Assembly: GCA_043773745.1 (NCBI GenBank)
Contig: JAYVEV010000071.1
Location: 28,567 to 92,566, forward strand
Source of the DNA: UKL13-2 sp043773745
Lineage (GTDB): Bacteria; Pseudomonadota; Gammaproteobacteria; Burkholderiales; Usitatibacteraceae
Direction: 5' to 3'
Length of the DNA: 64,000 bases
Shown here: positions 26,292 to 35,693 of the stretch, one piece after another
Layout: each line of letters begins with the position of its first letter
Numbering within the stretch: position 1 is the stretch's first letter
The notes under the pieces: model-generated
What the model saw: the letters and a program-made list of their open reading frames with translations, nothing else
Told to the model about the DNA's origin: nothing
Databases searched by the model: none
Program-made: the position numbers and the translations under genes

Positions 26292-26362
26292 TTTGAAAGC
26301 TAATATCGACGAGGATTCCAGAGCCTTTTTGCTTTGAACTCCCCGTCAATGTTGGTTTTTCT
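26292..26362. repeat. Dispersed palindrome, copy 4 (between convergent genes)
   Basis: The left arm GCTAATATCGACGAGGATTC is an imperfect inverse of the right arm GAACTCCCCGTCAATGTTGG; the core GAGCCTTTTTGCTTTGAA matches other copies read on the minus strand. It lies directly before the stop of the TonB receptor gene. Confidence 0.65.
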
Positions 26363-26366
26363 CTTG

Positions 26367-29144
26367 TTACTTGAAGCGATATGTTACGCTCAAGCTTGCT
26401 TTTGCGCCTTCCGGATTATGATAGGTCGGGTTAAAGCCAAGCGTCGTTTGGTTCGGATCGTACGGTGCAAACTTGCCCTCGATATTACGCACCACCAGTG
26501 CAACTGTGAGTGCTTTGATAGGTGTGTAGCTACCACCAATATCATAGGTGGTCCACGGCTTTACTTTGCATTGGTTCAAGTAGGCAAGTGTGAGGGATGT
26601 GGACGATAGGTAGCAGCCATTGGTTACAGTAGGATCGCCGTAATCCCAGCCACCGGTGTAGTTCATGCGGAAAAACGTTGTCCAGTCGTCCTTGGCAAAA
26701 CTGATGGTTGCATTACCGCGTAGACGTGGTGTTTCAAACAAGTAAAAATTGCCCGCGCCATTGACGAAAGTGCCGCCTTTAACCAGTTGGTAATCGTAAC
26801 GCAGTGTCCATGTTGCCAGCGCATTTGCAGACAAAACACCGCCGGCAAAATTAGTTCTTGCCGTGATGTCCAGATCAACGCCTTTGACGCGGGTTTCACC
26901 CAGATTCAGGAAGCGGCGTGTGGTGCTTTCCAATGGACCGGTGCCGGGAATCGGGTTGCCGTTCGCGTCGGTTAAGAACGAGGCAGGATTGGTGTTTCTG
27001 ACCACACTGCCGCCAACATAGTTTGGCGTAAATTCATTGTCGATCACCTGTTGGGCGCTGAAACGATCAATCTGGCTGCGACGACGAATTTCCCAAGCAT
27101 CTGCTTGTAACGACAAATTCTGCGTTGGCGAATAAACGAAGCCATATGAGAAGCTCTTGGAACGTTCTGGCTCAAGGCCAGCCGAGGGCAGGAAGATGCT
27201 GGCCACTGTGCGCCCGGTACAATCGGTCGGGTCGCCACCACTAAGTGGTGTGGTGCCGTTCGGGCAGCGCACCGGGTCGGTGATGGTACTGAAGGATTGC
27301 ACCCGTGAGCTGGAAGTCTGCGTAAGTGAAGGCGCCCGGAAAGCCTCGGCATAGCTTCCACGCAGCGCCAGCGTGTTGATGGGTTTCCACTTGATGCCAA
27401 ACTTTGGCGTGGTGGAGTTGCCATAATCACTGTAATGGTCAAAACGAACGGCAATCTGGGTTTCAACATTACGTGCGAACGGTACAGCCAATTCGGCAAA
27501 CGCAGAGCTCACTTTGCGCGACGCACCAACGGTAGTTGATGCAATACCCACAAAATCACCAGCGACCTGACGCGGATCCGACTTGATGTCGAATGACTCA
27601 CGCCGTAATTCCACACCGGTAGCAATAACCAGCGGGCCACCGGCTAAATTGGCGAGTTCACGCGAGCCCTTAAGGTCAAGGCTGGTGATGTCGGTAGCGC
27701 CAGTGCCGGTACGGTACGGGTTCAGTTGCGCAATAAGTGCAGGGTCATTCACGCCGCCGAAACGGTAGGTGCGATTGGTAACGGCTGCCTGCAATGCCGG
27801 GAAGTAGAGACGGCCATTGGCGATTTCTTTACGCTCGGTTTTGCTGTAAAGCAGGCCGGATTCCCAATCCCAATTTGCGAACGTACCGGACAAACCTACC
27901 AAGCCGCGATAAGCATCATTGATAGACTCAGTGAAGGTGGTGCCAAGGTCAACAAAACGATAGCGCAAGCCTACCGGTACCGTGTATGGATTATCTGGAT
28001 GGCCGACTGGCAAAGTCAACAAATAGCGGAAGCGCTGACCGGCTGCGTTGAACCAGATCGAGCCGTTACCCGTGCCATCAAGTGTAGCCGGGGAGTCTAT
28101 AAAATTGCTTGTTACGCGGGAGAAGCTGAATTCGGCAGTTCCTTGCAAGTTCGCTGAAAAATCGCGGGTCGCTTTGGTGATTATGCCGATGCGCTCGGAT
28201 TTTGAAGTAATCTGAAGATAGTCAAAGCCATTGGCTCGGCAACCTGCGGTAGCTGATACAGTGGTTGCAGCCGGGCAACGCGGATCAGTGGCCAGCCCCA
28301 CGTTGAACACGCCGTTACCTAGCGTACGCTCGCGAAAGTAGTTGGGAATGCCCGCAAAAGAAGAAGTGAGTGCGTTGCGGTTGGCGAGACGACGATAATC
28401 GTCGTTGAATACGCTATTGTGGTCGTTGTAGCTGACCGGGTCACGTTTAAAGTAATCAAGGCCGATTAGTATGTTGTAACGATCCTTAGCAAGATCGCCA
28501 AAGCCGACAACACCGCTTGCGGCATAGCTGCTAAAAGTGTGGTCAAGTGAACTGCTACTCGTTGCAGTAATTTCGCCGCCTTGGTAGTCTTTTTTCAGAA
28601 TAAAGTTGATGACGCCTGCGATAGCATCAGAACCATAAATGGCAGAAGCGCCGTCCTTCAATATTTCGATTCGTTCAATCGCGGACAGGGGAATCGTATT
28701 CAGGTTATACGCTTGGCCTTGACCGGTATTCGGATCTGCATTCGGAGCCGGCGCGACGCGGCGGCCATTCAACAAAACAAGGGTTGAGACCGAACCCAAG
28801 CCGCGCAAAGAGGCTGATTGTGTTGCGCGGGAAAAGCCGCTGCCGCCGTTATAGTCTTGCAGCGAGCCGCCACCGATTGATGGCACGGCTCGTAGCAATT
28901 CAGCAACGGTGCTGACGCCACTTTTGGCAATCTCTTCTTTATCAATAATCTGGATGCTGGAGGATGTTTCGGCATCAGCACGTTTAATGTTGGAGCCCGT
29001 GATAACGATTTTATCAATTTTTTGCGTCGAGCTAGGCTCGGCGGGCGATGTTTGGGCGCCAGCCTGGGCAATCAGAATAGCGGCAGAAATCGCAGCGGCT
29101 AACGGGCTCAATGCAAGTTTGATATTGCGCTTGGAATTACGCAT
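26367..29144 (-). CDS. TonB-dependent outer membrane receptor
   Basis: The 925-residue protein starts with a signal peptide (MRNSKRNIKLALSPLAAAIS... to about residue 30), then a plug domain (about 40-170) with IVITGSNIKRADAETSSSIQ, STVAELLRAVPSI, ASLRGLGSVSTLVLLNGRR and RIEILKDGASAIYGSDAIAGVINFIL. A beta-barrel follows, ending in LSVTYRFK. Such receptors import large or scarce solutes with TonB energy. The N-terminus resembles the group found with polymer or peptide substrates, but the substrate is not clear. Its promoter region holds a perfect TTAGTGAA...TTCACTAA repeat. A C10 protease gene lies upstream. Confidence 0.93.
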   Translation of the reverse strand: MRNSKRNIKLALSPLAAAISAAILIAQAGAQTSPAEPSSTQKIDKIVITGSNIKRADAETSSSIQIIDKEEIAKSGVSTVAELLRAVPSIGGGSLQDYNGGSGFSRATQSASLRGLGSVSTLVLLNGRRVAPAPNADPNTGQGQAYNLNTIPLSAIERIEILKDGASAIYGSDAIAGVINFILKKDYQGGEITATSSSSLDHTFSSYAASGVVGFGDLAKDRYNILIGLDYFKRDPVSYNDHNSVFNDDYRRLANRNALTSSFAGIPNYFRERTLGNGVFNVGLATDPRCPAATTVSATAGCRANGFDYLQITSKSERIGIITKATRDFSANLQGTAEFSFSRVTSNFIDSPATLDGTGNGSIWFNAAGQRFRYLLTLPVGHPDNPYTVPVGLRYRFVDLGTTFTESINDAYRGLVGLSGTFANWDWESGLLYSKTERKEIANGRLYFPALQAAVTNRTYRFGGVNDPALIAQLNPYRTGTGATDITSLDLKGSRELANLAGGPLVIATGVELRRESFDIKSDPRQVAGDFVGIASTTVGASRKVSSAFAELAVPFARNVETQIAVRFDHYSDYGNSTTPKFGIKWKPINTLALRGSYAEAFRAPSLTQTSSSRVQSFSTITDPVRCPNGTTPLSGGDPTDCTGRTVASIFLPSAGLEPERSKSFSYGFVYSPTQNLSLQADAWEIRRRSQIDRFSAQQVIDNEFTPNYVGGSVVRNTNPASFLTDANGNPIPGTGPLESTTRRFLNLGETRVKGVDLDITARTNFAGGVLSANALATWTLRYDYQLVKGGTFVNGAGNFYLFETPRLRGNATISFAKDDWTTFFRMNYTGGWDYGDPTVTNGCYLSSTSLTLAYLNQCKVKPWTTYDIGGSYTPIKALTVALVVRNIEGKFAPYDPNQTTLGFNPTYHNPEGAKASLSVTYRFK

Positions 29145-29183
29145 AGGGTGCTTCCCTTTCTTTATTAATAAAAAATGAGCAAT

Positions 29184-29205
29184 TTAGTGAAAATTTATTC
29201 ACTAA
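29184..29205. promoter_or_regulatory. Inverted repeat before the TonB receptor
   Basis: TTAGTGAA (29184-29191) and TTCACTAA (29198-29205) form an 8-bp perfect dyad with a 6-base spacer, 40-61 bp upstream of the receptor ATG. It is a plausible operator; the regulator is unknown. The rest of 29206-29464 is AT-rich and shows no gene; it includes the 14-bp palindrome TGGTGCGCGCACCA at 29411-29424. Confidence 0.45.
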
Positions 29206-29464
29206 GTTGATTTAAAAAACGCTATTGGCGATGATCAAAAGATGAAAAGCAAGCAGAATAGTTTTAATGTTATTGACTCCAAAATGCAATAAATGTGATG
29301 CTTTTCGAGACTTTGTAGCTAAAAAAACAACAAACTTTGGTTAATGACGGGGTGTGCTTTATAGATTTGCTGCTTGGTTGGGCAGTTGGAACACGGAAAA
29401 TGAATTGAAGTGGTGCGCGCACCAAATGCTGGCCAGAACGCTTTAGTTGCGCGCAGGTATTAAC

Positions 29465-29505
29465 AAACAAGGGGCCAAGCGATTTGATCGCTTGGCCCCT
29501 TGTTT
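29465..29505. terminator. Long perfect hairpin after the C10 protease gene
   Basis: An 18-bp perfect stem (AAACAAGGGGCCAAGCGA and its inverse) with a 5-base loop lies about 30 bp past the stop of the C10 protease gene, on its strand. The T-rich arm end fits a rho-independent terminator. Confidence 0.85.
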
Positions 29506-29535
29506 ACTTTATAGGCTGTTGGCCTGGCCGTAAGG

Positions 29536-32500
29536 CTATGGCTGCAGCACGGTATATCCGATAGGTGCCGTACCTGCATTGTCGATGACGGTAGGTGCTA
29601 ACGGTACTCTGTTGCTGGCATTCATCAGCCACACGGTTAACGTGCCATCTGGTCGCCGCCAGACAACATCGGTTAACCCGTCGCCATTCAGATCTCCTGT
29701 TGCATACAACTGCCAGGTGGGATCAGCATTTCCAAATAAATAAATAACGCTGGGAATGGTCAGCGAACTTGATGTGCAAGAGGCATTCGGATCGTCCGGA
29801 TTGGCGCTTGGAGGTGGCAGCGCCAATCCACGCGCGTCGAGCGTTGTCATGGCAACCTGACCGGTGCTTGAACTACGCATGAGAATATCGCCAAGGCGGC
29901 TGCCCGTAAAGTCGCTGAGTTTCAGGGCAGTGAACCCATTGATAATTTGCCCCGCAGCCAGATTCGCGCAGGTTCGGTTAGGTGTCGCCATCAGCGCCCT
30001 GATTTGGCGATCAGGGCTGATATAAATCATATCAGCGGCACCATCGGCGTTCAGATCCATTGCGCCAAGCAGGGTCCAATTGAGTGGTGCACCGCCGCGC
30101 TTCCTGACCTGGGTTACACCATTACCATTGGTGAACCAGATGTACGAGACACCAGTATCCCGCGGATCATCTGCCATATAGCGCCAGATAAGATCGCCGT
30201 AACCATCGCCGTCAAGATCGCCAACCGCCTGCACATCCCAAACCAATTTGAGTTGACGCCAGTAAATTTCATTATTGGGATTGAAGTTTTTCCAGATACG
30301 AACATCGCCGTATATACCTTGCGTCATGTTCTGGAAAGCCAGATCTGATTTGCCGTCACCATCAAAATCCCCCACACCCACCAGCCGGAAAGCGCTTCCC
30401 GGATCGGGGAGTGCGGTAAATTGAAGTTGGTTATTAACCCATCTTCCAGCCATGTTTTGTCCTGACGGTGAGCGGACAACGACGGCACTTCTGCCGTTGC
30501 CATCAATATCGATTCCTCCCCGCTTGGAAAGCGGCGTAACCGATGAGGTCGCAACAATCATGCTTTGCATCACCGGTGTCGCCGGACTGTAAGCACTATT
30601 GCCCGCCTGGTTCGCCGTTACTGTACAAGTGCCCGATGTTAGCAGTGTCAAGATCGTTCCTGAGACCGAACATACGCTTGGCGTTGACGAGCTGTAAGTA
30701 ACAGTCAAGCCCGATGATGCTATTCCATTCAGGCTGATCAAATTGCCCACATTGCCGGAGCTGGGAAGTGAATACGTGATGGTTTGGGCTTGCGTACCAG
30801 AGCCGGCTACGGAAACCATCAATGCAACATCATCGACGAAGAAAGATGAGGTGTTGCTGGCATTGGTTGCCGCGGTAAATGTCAGGCGCACTGTTTGTCC
30901 CTTGAAGGCCGAGACGTCGTACTGCGAGCTTTGGGTCCATCCACTGGTTTGGTCGAGGTTGGAGAACGACGCCAAAGTGGCTAATTTTGCGCCGGTTGTC
31001 GCGTTAAACAATTCAACCTTCAGCGTGTCATAGGCGCTGATCGTTGATGTTTCATTGGTCGCGATCAAATACCAGAACTGGACATACGCTTGCAGTGCAT
31101 TTCCCGGGATTATCACGCTCTGGGAAAGGGTATCTGTACCGCTGTCATAGCCACCTAGCCAGGCATAGCCGCCACCGCTGTGGCCCAGACGTGTGGTGCC
31201 ACTGGTGACAATTGCATAGCCGCCAGAAGCGCTTTCAGTCCAGGAAACAGCACCCGCTTCGAAGTCGGGGTTAGCAATAAGGTTGTTCGCAGCAGTGCTC
31301 TGGGCAGCCTGGGTGACGCTAATCGTCTGGCCGGCGATGGTCACTGTGCCGACGCGAGACAGGCTGCCGGTATTGGCAGCTACGGAGAAAATAGCTGTTC
31401 CGTTGCCACTGCCGCTGCTGCTGGTCGTGATCCAACTGGTATTGCTGGTAGCGGTCCATGGACAGCCTGTGGTGGGTGAAGTGGTGACGATTACGCTGCC
31501 GTTTGTGGAGCCGGCTGATGCCGACTGGTTGGTAGGGGTCAATGAATATACACACGGCACTGTGGTTGTGAGCAATACATCATCAACCAGGAATGAAGTG
31601 ATGTCTGACGAATCAGCAGATGCAGTAAAGGAGAGGCGAATAGTCTGGCCTTTAAATGCGGAAATATCATATTGTGGGCTCTGCACCCAGCCATTGGTTT
31701 TGTCGAGATTTGATAACGATGTCAGCGAGGCCAGCTTGGCACCCGTTGTGGCGCTGAAAATGTCCACCTTCATGCTGTCGTATACAGACGAGGTCGTGGT
31801 CTCGGCAGTAGTGATGTTGTACCAAAACCTGATGTTGGCCTGTTGAGCGCTGGCCGGAACGATAAAGTCCTGTGCAAGCGTATCGGCTGCACTGTTATAT
31901 CCGCCTAGCCAGGCAAACCAATACCCGTCGTGGGCACGGGCTGGATCATTGGTTATGATTGTTGAACCCAGTTCTGACCAGTTGGCAGAGCCGCTTTCAA
32001 AGCCCGGATTGAGTAGTGTCGTTGAAATATTGCCGGTGCCCGACTGTGTGACTGTAAATGTTTGTCGGGCTATGGTCAGCGTTCCGGTACGCGCACTGGA
32101 ACTAGTATTGGCTGTGATGGAATAGCCCACCGTGCCGTAACCACTTCCGTTTGATCCGTAGCTGACGCTGATCCAGGAGGCGTTACTGACGGCCGTCCAT
32201 GCGCATGAGGTTCCCGCTGATACTGTGACGGTACCGCTTGTTGCGCTTGCGGCCAGGGATTGATTGAGCGGATTAATGGCAAAGGCGCAATTACCCGCTT
32301 GCGTGACGCTGTAGGATTGCCCACCGATATTGAGCGTTCCAGTGCGGGAGCTATCATTGCTGTTGACCGATACGGAATAGGTAATGCTCGCACTGCCAGT
32401 GCCACTGGGTGCCGAGGTAATGGTGAGCCAGCTTGAATCGCTACTGCTAGTCCAAGAACAAGTGCTGCCCGTGCTAAGCGTCGTCGATCCCATCGTTGCA

Positions 32501-34146
32501 TTAGAAGAGGCCAGATTATTGCCAGCCGGCGCCAGTGAATAAGAGCAGCTTGCACCAGCCTGGTAAATAGAAAAAACCTGTCCGCCAACAGTGATGCTGC
32601 CACTTCGTCCGCTACTGCCTGAGTTGGGTGCTACTGAAAAGCCGACAGAGCCGCTACCGGTGCCGCTGGATCCAAAGGTAATGCTGATCCAGCTTGCATT
32701 GCTGCTGGCAGTCCAAGCGCAGGAGGAACTCGTTGTGACATTGACTGTACCTGTCTGGCCGGCGGATGCCGCTGATAATGTGCCGGGATTAATGGCAAAG
32801 GAACAACTCGTCGTACCGTTCGGTTGAATGCCGATATAGGCGATTTGTGAAGTTGCGCTCCATCCGTATCCTGCCGTCCAGTTATTGGAAATATCATAAT
32901 AGGCGTTGTTATAGCCGCCCCAGCCCATATTGATATGAACCATATTAGTAATGCCGGTTTGATAGCCATCGGCAACCACGGCATGGCCGCCGCTGCTATC
33001 AAGCGTTCTCATGGTGAATAACACCGGACGTGGCGGAGTAGCGTCGATCTCGCCCCTGATTGCGTTGAAGAACGATGTCGCTGATAAATCGGCCCGCGAA
33101 ATCGTCTGTACGGTATTTTGGTATTTAAAATAGGTTGGTAGTGCTGTTGCTGCAGTACCAGTGTATGCACCGGAACCACCGACGTTACTGCAACCGTAAG
33201 CCATATTGAATGCCACACCGACATCTGCCATGAGTCTTGCGACTGCGTCAATTTGAGTGCTGGAGCTGCTCGTTGACAGGCTGCTGGGCATGCTGGACCA
33301 GTTATAAGCGTGCGCAAAGTTTGCTGACAGCGTGCGAGGAGAGGCGCCGCTTCCTGGATTCCATGTGTAGGAGTGGCTGCCCGTGCCAACATCCGGCCAG
33401 CTCCAGTAGCGCATGATTTGCGAAACGGCAGTGGCCACACAACCGGTTACCGTATGCGTACAGCCGGTTTTACTGGCGCCAGGATCGCTGGGCGTATACA
33501 GGTTATAGGTGAAAGGCGATGTTCTGTCGTCGCCTTGATTCCAGGCGGTACTGACTAATATGGTGCCGGCGACGAAGCTGATGGCATCTTCTGTGGTGCC
33601 GCCACCTTTGGGATTTCGGGTATTTTGTAGCGGCACAAATTCGGATGGGGATTTATCAAAAAATACCCATGCCCTGGCTGAGTCGCTGTCCATTTTCATT
33701 TGTTCGACAGCCGGCTCGGAGTACATCGCTTCAAGCGTAGCGCGGCGGGCACTGATTTGTATTTGCACCGCGCGGGTTTCGGGGATGATCCAAGACTCGA
33801 CCGAACCAAACTCTTCAATTCGGGATGGTTCAAATGATGACTTGTCCGAGTAAAGTAACACCGGACTGAAATCGTCATCAATGGCAACTAGCAAATGACC
33901 GCTGGGCTTAACCGCGACTGTGTAGGCAACCGGCGTATTTTCATATCGGACGATTTGCACGCCGCTAATTTGCGGGTTTTTTACCCCGTTCCATGCGCCA
34001 TGCAGAGCGACATGGTTAGCCATGAAATTTTGTGCGACCCGCCAAACCCGATCCTCGTTAACCGGCGCGGCGTGGGCGTTGCACGCAAAGAAAAACAGAA
34101 AAAAAACTGCATTCAGCAAACGTTTGGAATATCGTATGGTTATCAT
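29536..34146 (-). CDS. Secreted C10 cysteine protease with BACON, beta-sandwich and FG-GAP domains
   Basis: The protein is about 1536 residues. I chose ATG 34146 because AGGTG lies 7 bases before it; a GTG at 34155 overlaps that site. Order: signal peptide ending AHA (about 27), a streptopain-like prodomain, C10 catalytic domain with C236 in VTGCVATAVSQIMRYW and H388 in SGGHAVVADGY, three BACON-like domains (about 448-702), a beta-sandwich domain A (about 705-863), BACON 4 (about 864-948), a second sandwich B (about 952-1113) very like A, a Big-like domain, and FG-GAP/VCBS repeats (DFDGDGKSDL, DLDGDGYGDL, DLNGDGLTDV) to the end. C10 peptidases are secreted; the extra domains suggest carbohydrate or surface binding. 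The upstream lipoprotein gene is 31 bp away on the same strand. Confidence 0.9.
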   Translation of the reverse strand: MITIRYSKRLLNAVFFLFFFACNAHAAPVNEDRVWRVAQNFMANHVALHGAWNGVKNPQISGVQIVRYENTPVAYTVAVKPSGHLLVAIDDDFSPVLLYSDKSSFEPSRIEEFGSVESWIIPETRAVQIQISARRATLEAMYSEPAVEQMKMDSDSARAWVFFDKSPSEFVPLQNTRNPKGGGTTEDAISFVAGTILVSTAWNQGDDRTSPFTYNLYTPSDPGASKTGCTHTVTGCVATAVSQIMRYWSWPDVGTGSHSYTWNPGSGASPRTLSANFAHAYNWSSMPSSLSTSSSSTQIDAVARLMADVGVAFNMAYGCSNVGGSGAYTGTAATALPTYFKYQNTVQTISRADLSATSFFNAIRGEIDATPPRPVLFTMRTLDSSGGHAVVADGYQTGITNMVHINMGWGGYNNAYYDISNNWTAGYGWSATSQIAYIGIQPNGTTSCSFAINPGTLSAASAGQTGTVNVTTSSSCAWTASSNASWISITFGSSGTGSGSVGFSVAPNSGSSGRSGSITVGGQVFSIYQAGASCSYSLAPAGNNLASSNATMGSTTLSTGSTCSWTSSSDSSWLTITSAPSGTGSASITYSVSVNSNDSSRTGTLNIGGQSYSVTQAGNCAFAINPLNQSLAASATSGTVTVSAGTSCAWTAVSNASWISVSYGSNGSGYGTVGYSITANTSSSARTGTLTIARQTFTVTQSGTGNISTTLLNPGFESGSANWSELGSTIITNDPARAHDGYWFAWLGGYNSAADTLAQDFIVPASAQQANIRFWYNITTAETTTSSVYDSMKVDIFSATTGAKLASLTSLSNLDKTNGWVQSPQYDISAFKGQTIRLSFTASADSSDITSFLVDDVLLTTTVPCVYSLTPTNQSASAGSTNGSVIVTTSPTTGCPWTATSNTSWITTSSSGSGNGTAIFSVAANTGSLSRVGTVTIAGQTISVTQAAQSTAANNLIANPDFEAGAVSWTESASGGYAIVTSGTTRLGHSGGGYAWLGGYDSGTDTLSQSVIIPGNALQAYVQFWYLIATNETSTISAYDTLKVELFNATTGAKLATLASFSNLDQTSGWTQSSQYDVSAFKGQTVRLTFTAATNASNTSSFFVDDVALMVSVAGSGTQAQTITYSLPSSGNVGNLISLNGIASSGLTVTYSSSTPSVCSVSGTILTLLTSGTCTVTANQAGNSAYSPATPVMQSMIVATSSVTPLSKRGGIDIDGNGRSAVVVRSPSGQNMAGRWVNNQLQFTALPDPGSAFRLVGVGDFDGDGKSDLAFQNMTQGIYGDVRIWKNFNPNNEIYWRQLKLVWDVQAVGDLDGDGYGDLIWRYMADDPRDTGVSYIWFTNGNGVTQVRKRGGAPLNWTLLGAMDLNADGAADMIYISPDRQIRALMATPNRTCANLAAGQIINGFTALKLSDFTGSRLGDILMRSSSTGQVAMTTLDARGLALPPPSANPDDPNASCTSSSLTIPSVIYLFGNADPTWQLYATGDLNGDGLTDVVWRRPDGTLTVWLMNASNRVPLAPTVIDNAGTAPIGYTVLQP

Positions 34147-34177
34147 GAGTGGCACCTTTTTTTGCTTTGCTTTATTT

Positions 34178-34774
34178 TTATGAAGCTGATTTTATTGCAA
34201 GGTCTTGTGGTGAATGTAATTCGAGCTTAATCGCCCGCGTACAGCGTCCCGCAATGGGTAAGTCAATGCCGACAACGCGACCACGGACCGTTGCAATGGC
34301 CGCTGGTTGGTGACGATATTCACTAAGCTTGCTAAAAATAATGTCGTTCCGTGCTGATACGGCCCAGACTTCGACTGACTTACCGCTCTTTGTATCTACG
34401 AGTGGAAATTTTTCATAAGGCAGGTTGGGATAACGCCTGCGCTCGAAAACATTGGCGTGGTCAATGGTGCCTTTAACGGTAACTTCTTTTCCTTCACATG
34501 ACAATTCTTGCCCGCATAAGCCGGGCGCGGCGCAGCTGGCATAAAGCTGGGATACATCCGCATGGGAATATGCTGCAGGCTGTTCGATCGCGGAACATGC
34601 AGTTAGCGTTGCGAGCACCAAGCATATCAAAGTCGCAATTCGACCTATTGGCGCGAAAGCGCGCGCGCGCCCACTTTGGTAATAAGCTGGTGTGAGAAAA
34701 ATTTGCAACTTGAATGCGCCTAAATTTATTTTTTTAACCAAGAATAATGATGCGCTTTTGGTTGCTAAAGTCAA
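34178..34774 (-). CDS. Putative lipoprotein with OB-fold-like domain
   Basis: The open frame gives 198 residues, but the true start is probably further in: a hydrophobic run IATLICLVLATLTACSA (about residues 46-62) with lipobox LTAC (Cys 60) looks like a lipoprotein signal. No ATG lies just before it, so an alternative start codon must be used or the long N-terminus is real. The mature part carries LCGQELSCEGKEVTVKG, NVFERRRYPNLPYEKFPLVD and VEVWA, and ends with a V-R-G-R-V-V-G-I strand, a pattern like small OB folds. It is encoded 31 bp upstream of the C10 protease gene, probably co-transcribed. The function is unknown. Confidence 0.6.
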   Translation of the reverse strand: MTLATKSASLFLVKKINLGAFKLQIFLTPAYYQSGRARAFAPIGRIATLICLVLATLTACSAIEQPAAYSHADVSQLYASCAAPGLCGQELSCEGKEVTVKGTIDHANVFERRRYPNLPYEKFPLVDTKSGKSVEVWAVSARNDIIFSKLSEYRHQPAAIATVRGRVVGIDLPIAGRCTRAIKLELHSPQDLAIKSAS

Positions 34775-35002
34775 AGCAATCGCGGCAATTAGCGCTTAAA
34801 ATTTATCATATTTTGATAAAAATTGCCCTGTCCCGGCAGACTAATGTGGTAATTGCTCGGTCTTATGTACCTTTAGCTCGTAAAAAGTATCAAAGCAAAC
34901 TAGGCGTCCAGCATTCGATTCGCGAAAGAGATATGTTTTTCATTGCAGCGGGCGTCCAATAGTTTTTGGTACGTCAAATTGTGACGAGATAAGGAGAGAA
35001 AA

Positions 35003-35560
35003 ATGAGCCCATTAATTCAGCTTTGGTTACCCATACTGGTTACAGCTGTCCTTGTTTTTATTGCCAGCAGTTTGATCCATATGGTGTTCAAGTGGCATAA
35101 CTCAGATTATAAAAAAATACCCAATGAAGATGATGTTCGTACGGTTTTACGCGCGGGCGCGCTAGTGCCGGGGCAATATGTATTGCCGCATTGCCTTGAC
35201 ATGAAAGAAATGCAAAGCGATGGAATGAGGCAGAAATATATTGAGGGCCCGATTGGGCTTTTGACGATCAAACAAAATGGCGTGCCATCCATGGGTAACG
35301 CACTGATGCTCTGGTTTGTATTCAATATTGTTGTTGCTAGCATCGCTGCCGGGGCTGCGCTGCAGGCTTACACCTTGAAAGGCGATGTTCATCAGATCGC
35401 TCATCTGGTGGGTATATTGAGTTTTGTGGCGTATGCGGGCGGCGGCATACAGGCGGGTATCTGGATGGGTAAACCATGGAGCAGCGTTGCAAAGGACCTG
35501 CTGGATGGGCTGATCTATGCAATCATCAGCGCTTTAACGTTTATGTGGTTATGGCCCTGA
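35003..35560 (+). CDS. Conserved integral membrane protein of unknown function
   Basis: The 185-residue protein has four hydrophobic segments: about residues 6-28, 97-120, 130-147 and 165-184. A conserved-looking stretch between helices 1 and 2 (HNSDYKKIPNEDDVRTVLRAG, PGQYVLPHC) faces the cytoplasm or periplasm. I recall similar proteins as uncharacterised membrane proteins in proteobacteria, without a known role. A strong ribosome site AAGGAG precedes ATG 35003. No operon partner is seen; a hairpin at 35585-35610 follows its stop. Transport or envelope function cannot be decided. Confidence 0.75.
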   Translation: MSPLIQLWLPILVTAVLVFIASSLIHMVFKWHNSDYKKIPNEDDVRTVLRAGALVPGQYVLPHCLDMKEMQSDGMRQKYIEGPIGLLTIKQNGVPSMGNALMLWFVFNIVVASIAAGAALQAYTLKGDVHQIAHLVGILSFVAYAGGGIQAGIWMGKPWSSVAKDLLDGLIYAIISALTFMWLWP

Positions 35561-35584
35561 TGACGTGCCTGTAACGAGCAAAAA

Positions 35585-35610
35585 AAACCCCAAGAACAAG
35601 TCTTTGGGGT
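35585..35610 (-). terminator. Terminator downstream of the phasin gene
   Basis: AACCCCAAGA-ACAAG-TCTTTGGGGTT is a 10-bp stem with an A-run on its plus-strand left side, which is a U-run for minus-strand transcripts. It lies 84 bp after the phasin stop and also close to the plus-strand membrane protein's stop. Confidence 0.75.
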
Positions 35611-35693
35611 TGAATCCTTTACCGATTCTTGAGGAATGCAATAAAGGAGGAGGAGACGATTACCCTAAACAGGGTTTCAGACGAAGCTGAAAA

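Noticed and set aside
27726..28157. Plus-strand frame of 143 codons in the TonB receptor region
   Set aside because: It is antisense to the barrel-coding part of the receptor and shows no domain.
31283..31846. Plus-strand frame of 187 codons inside the C10 protease gene
   Set aside because: It is antisense to the domain-repeat region of the protease and follows its codon periodicity; no protein motif of its own.
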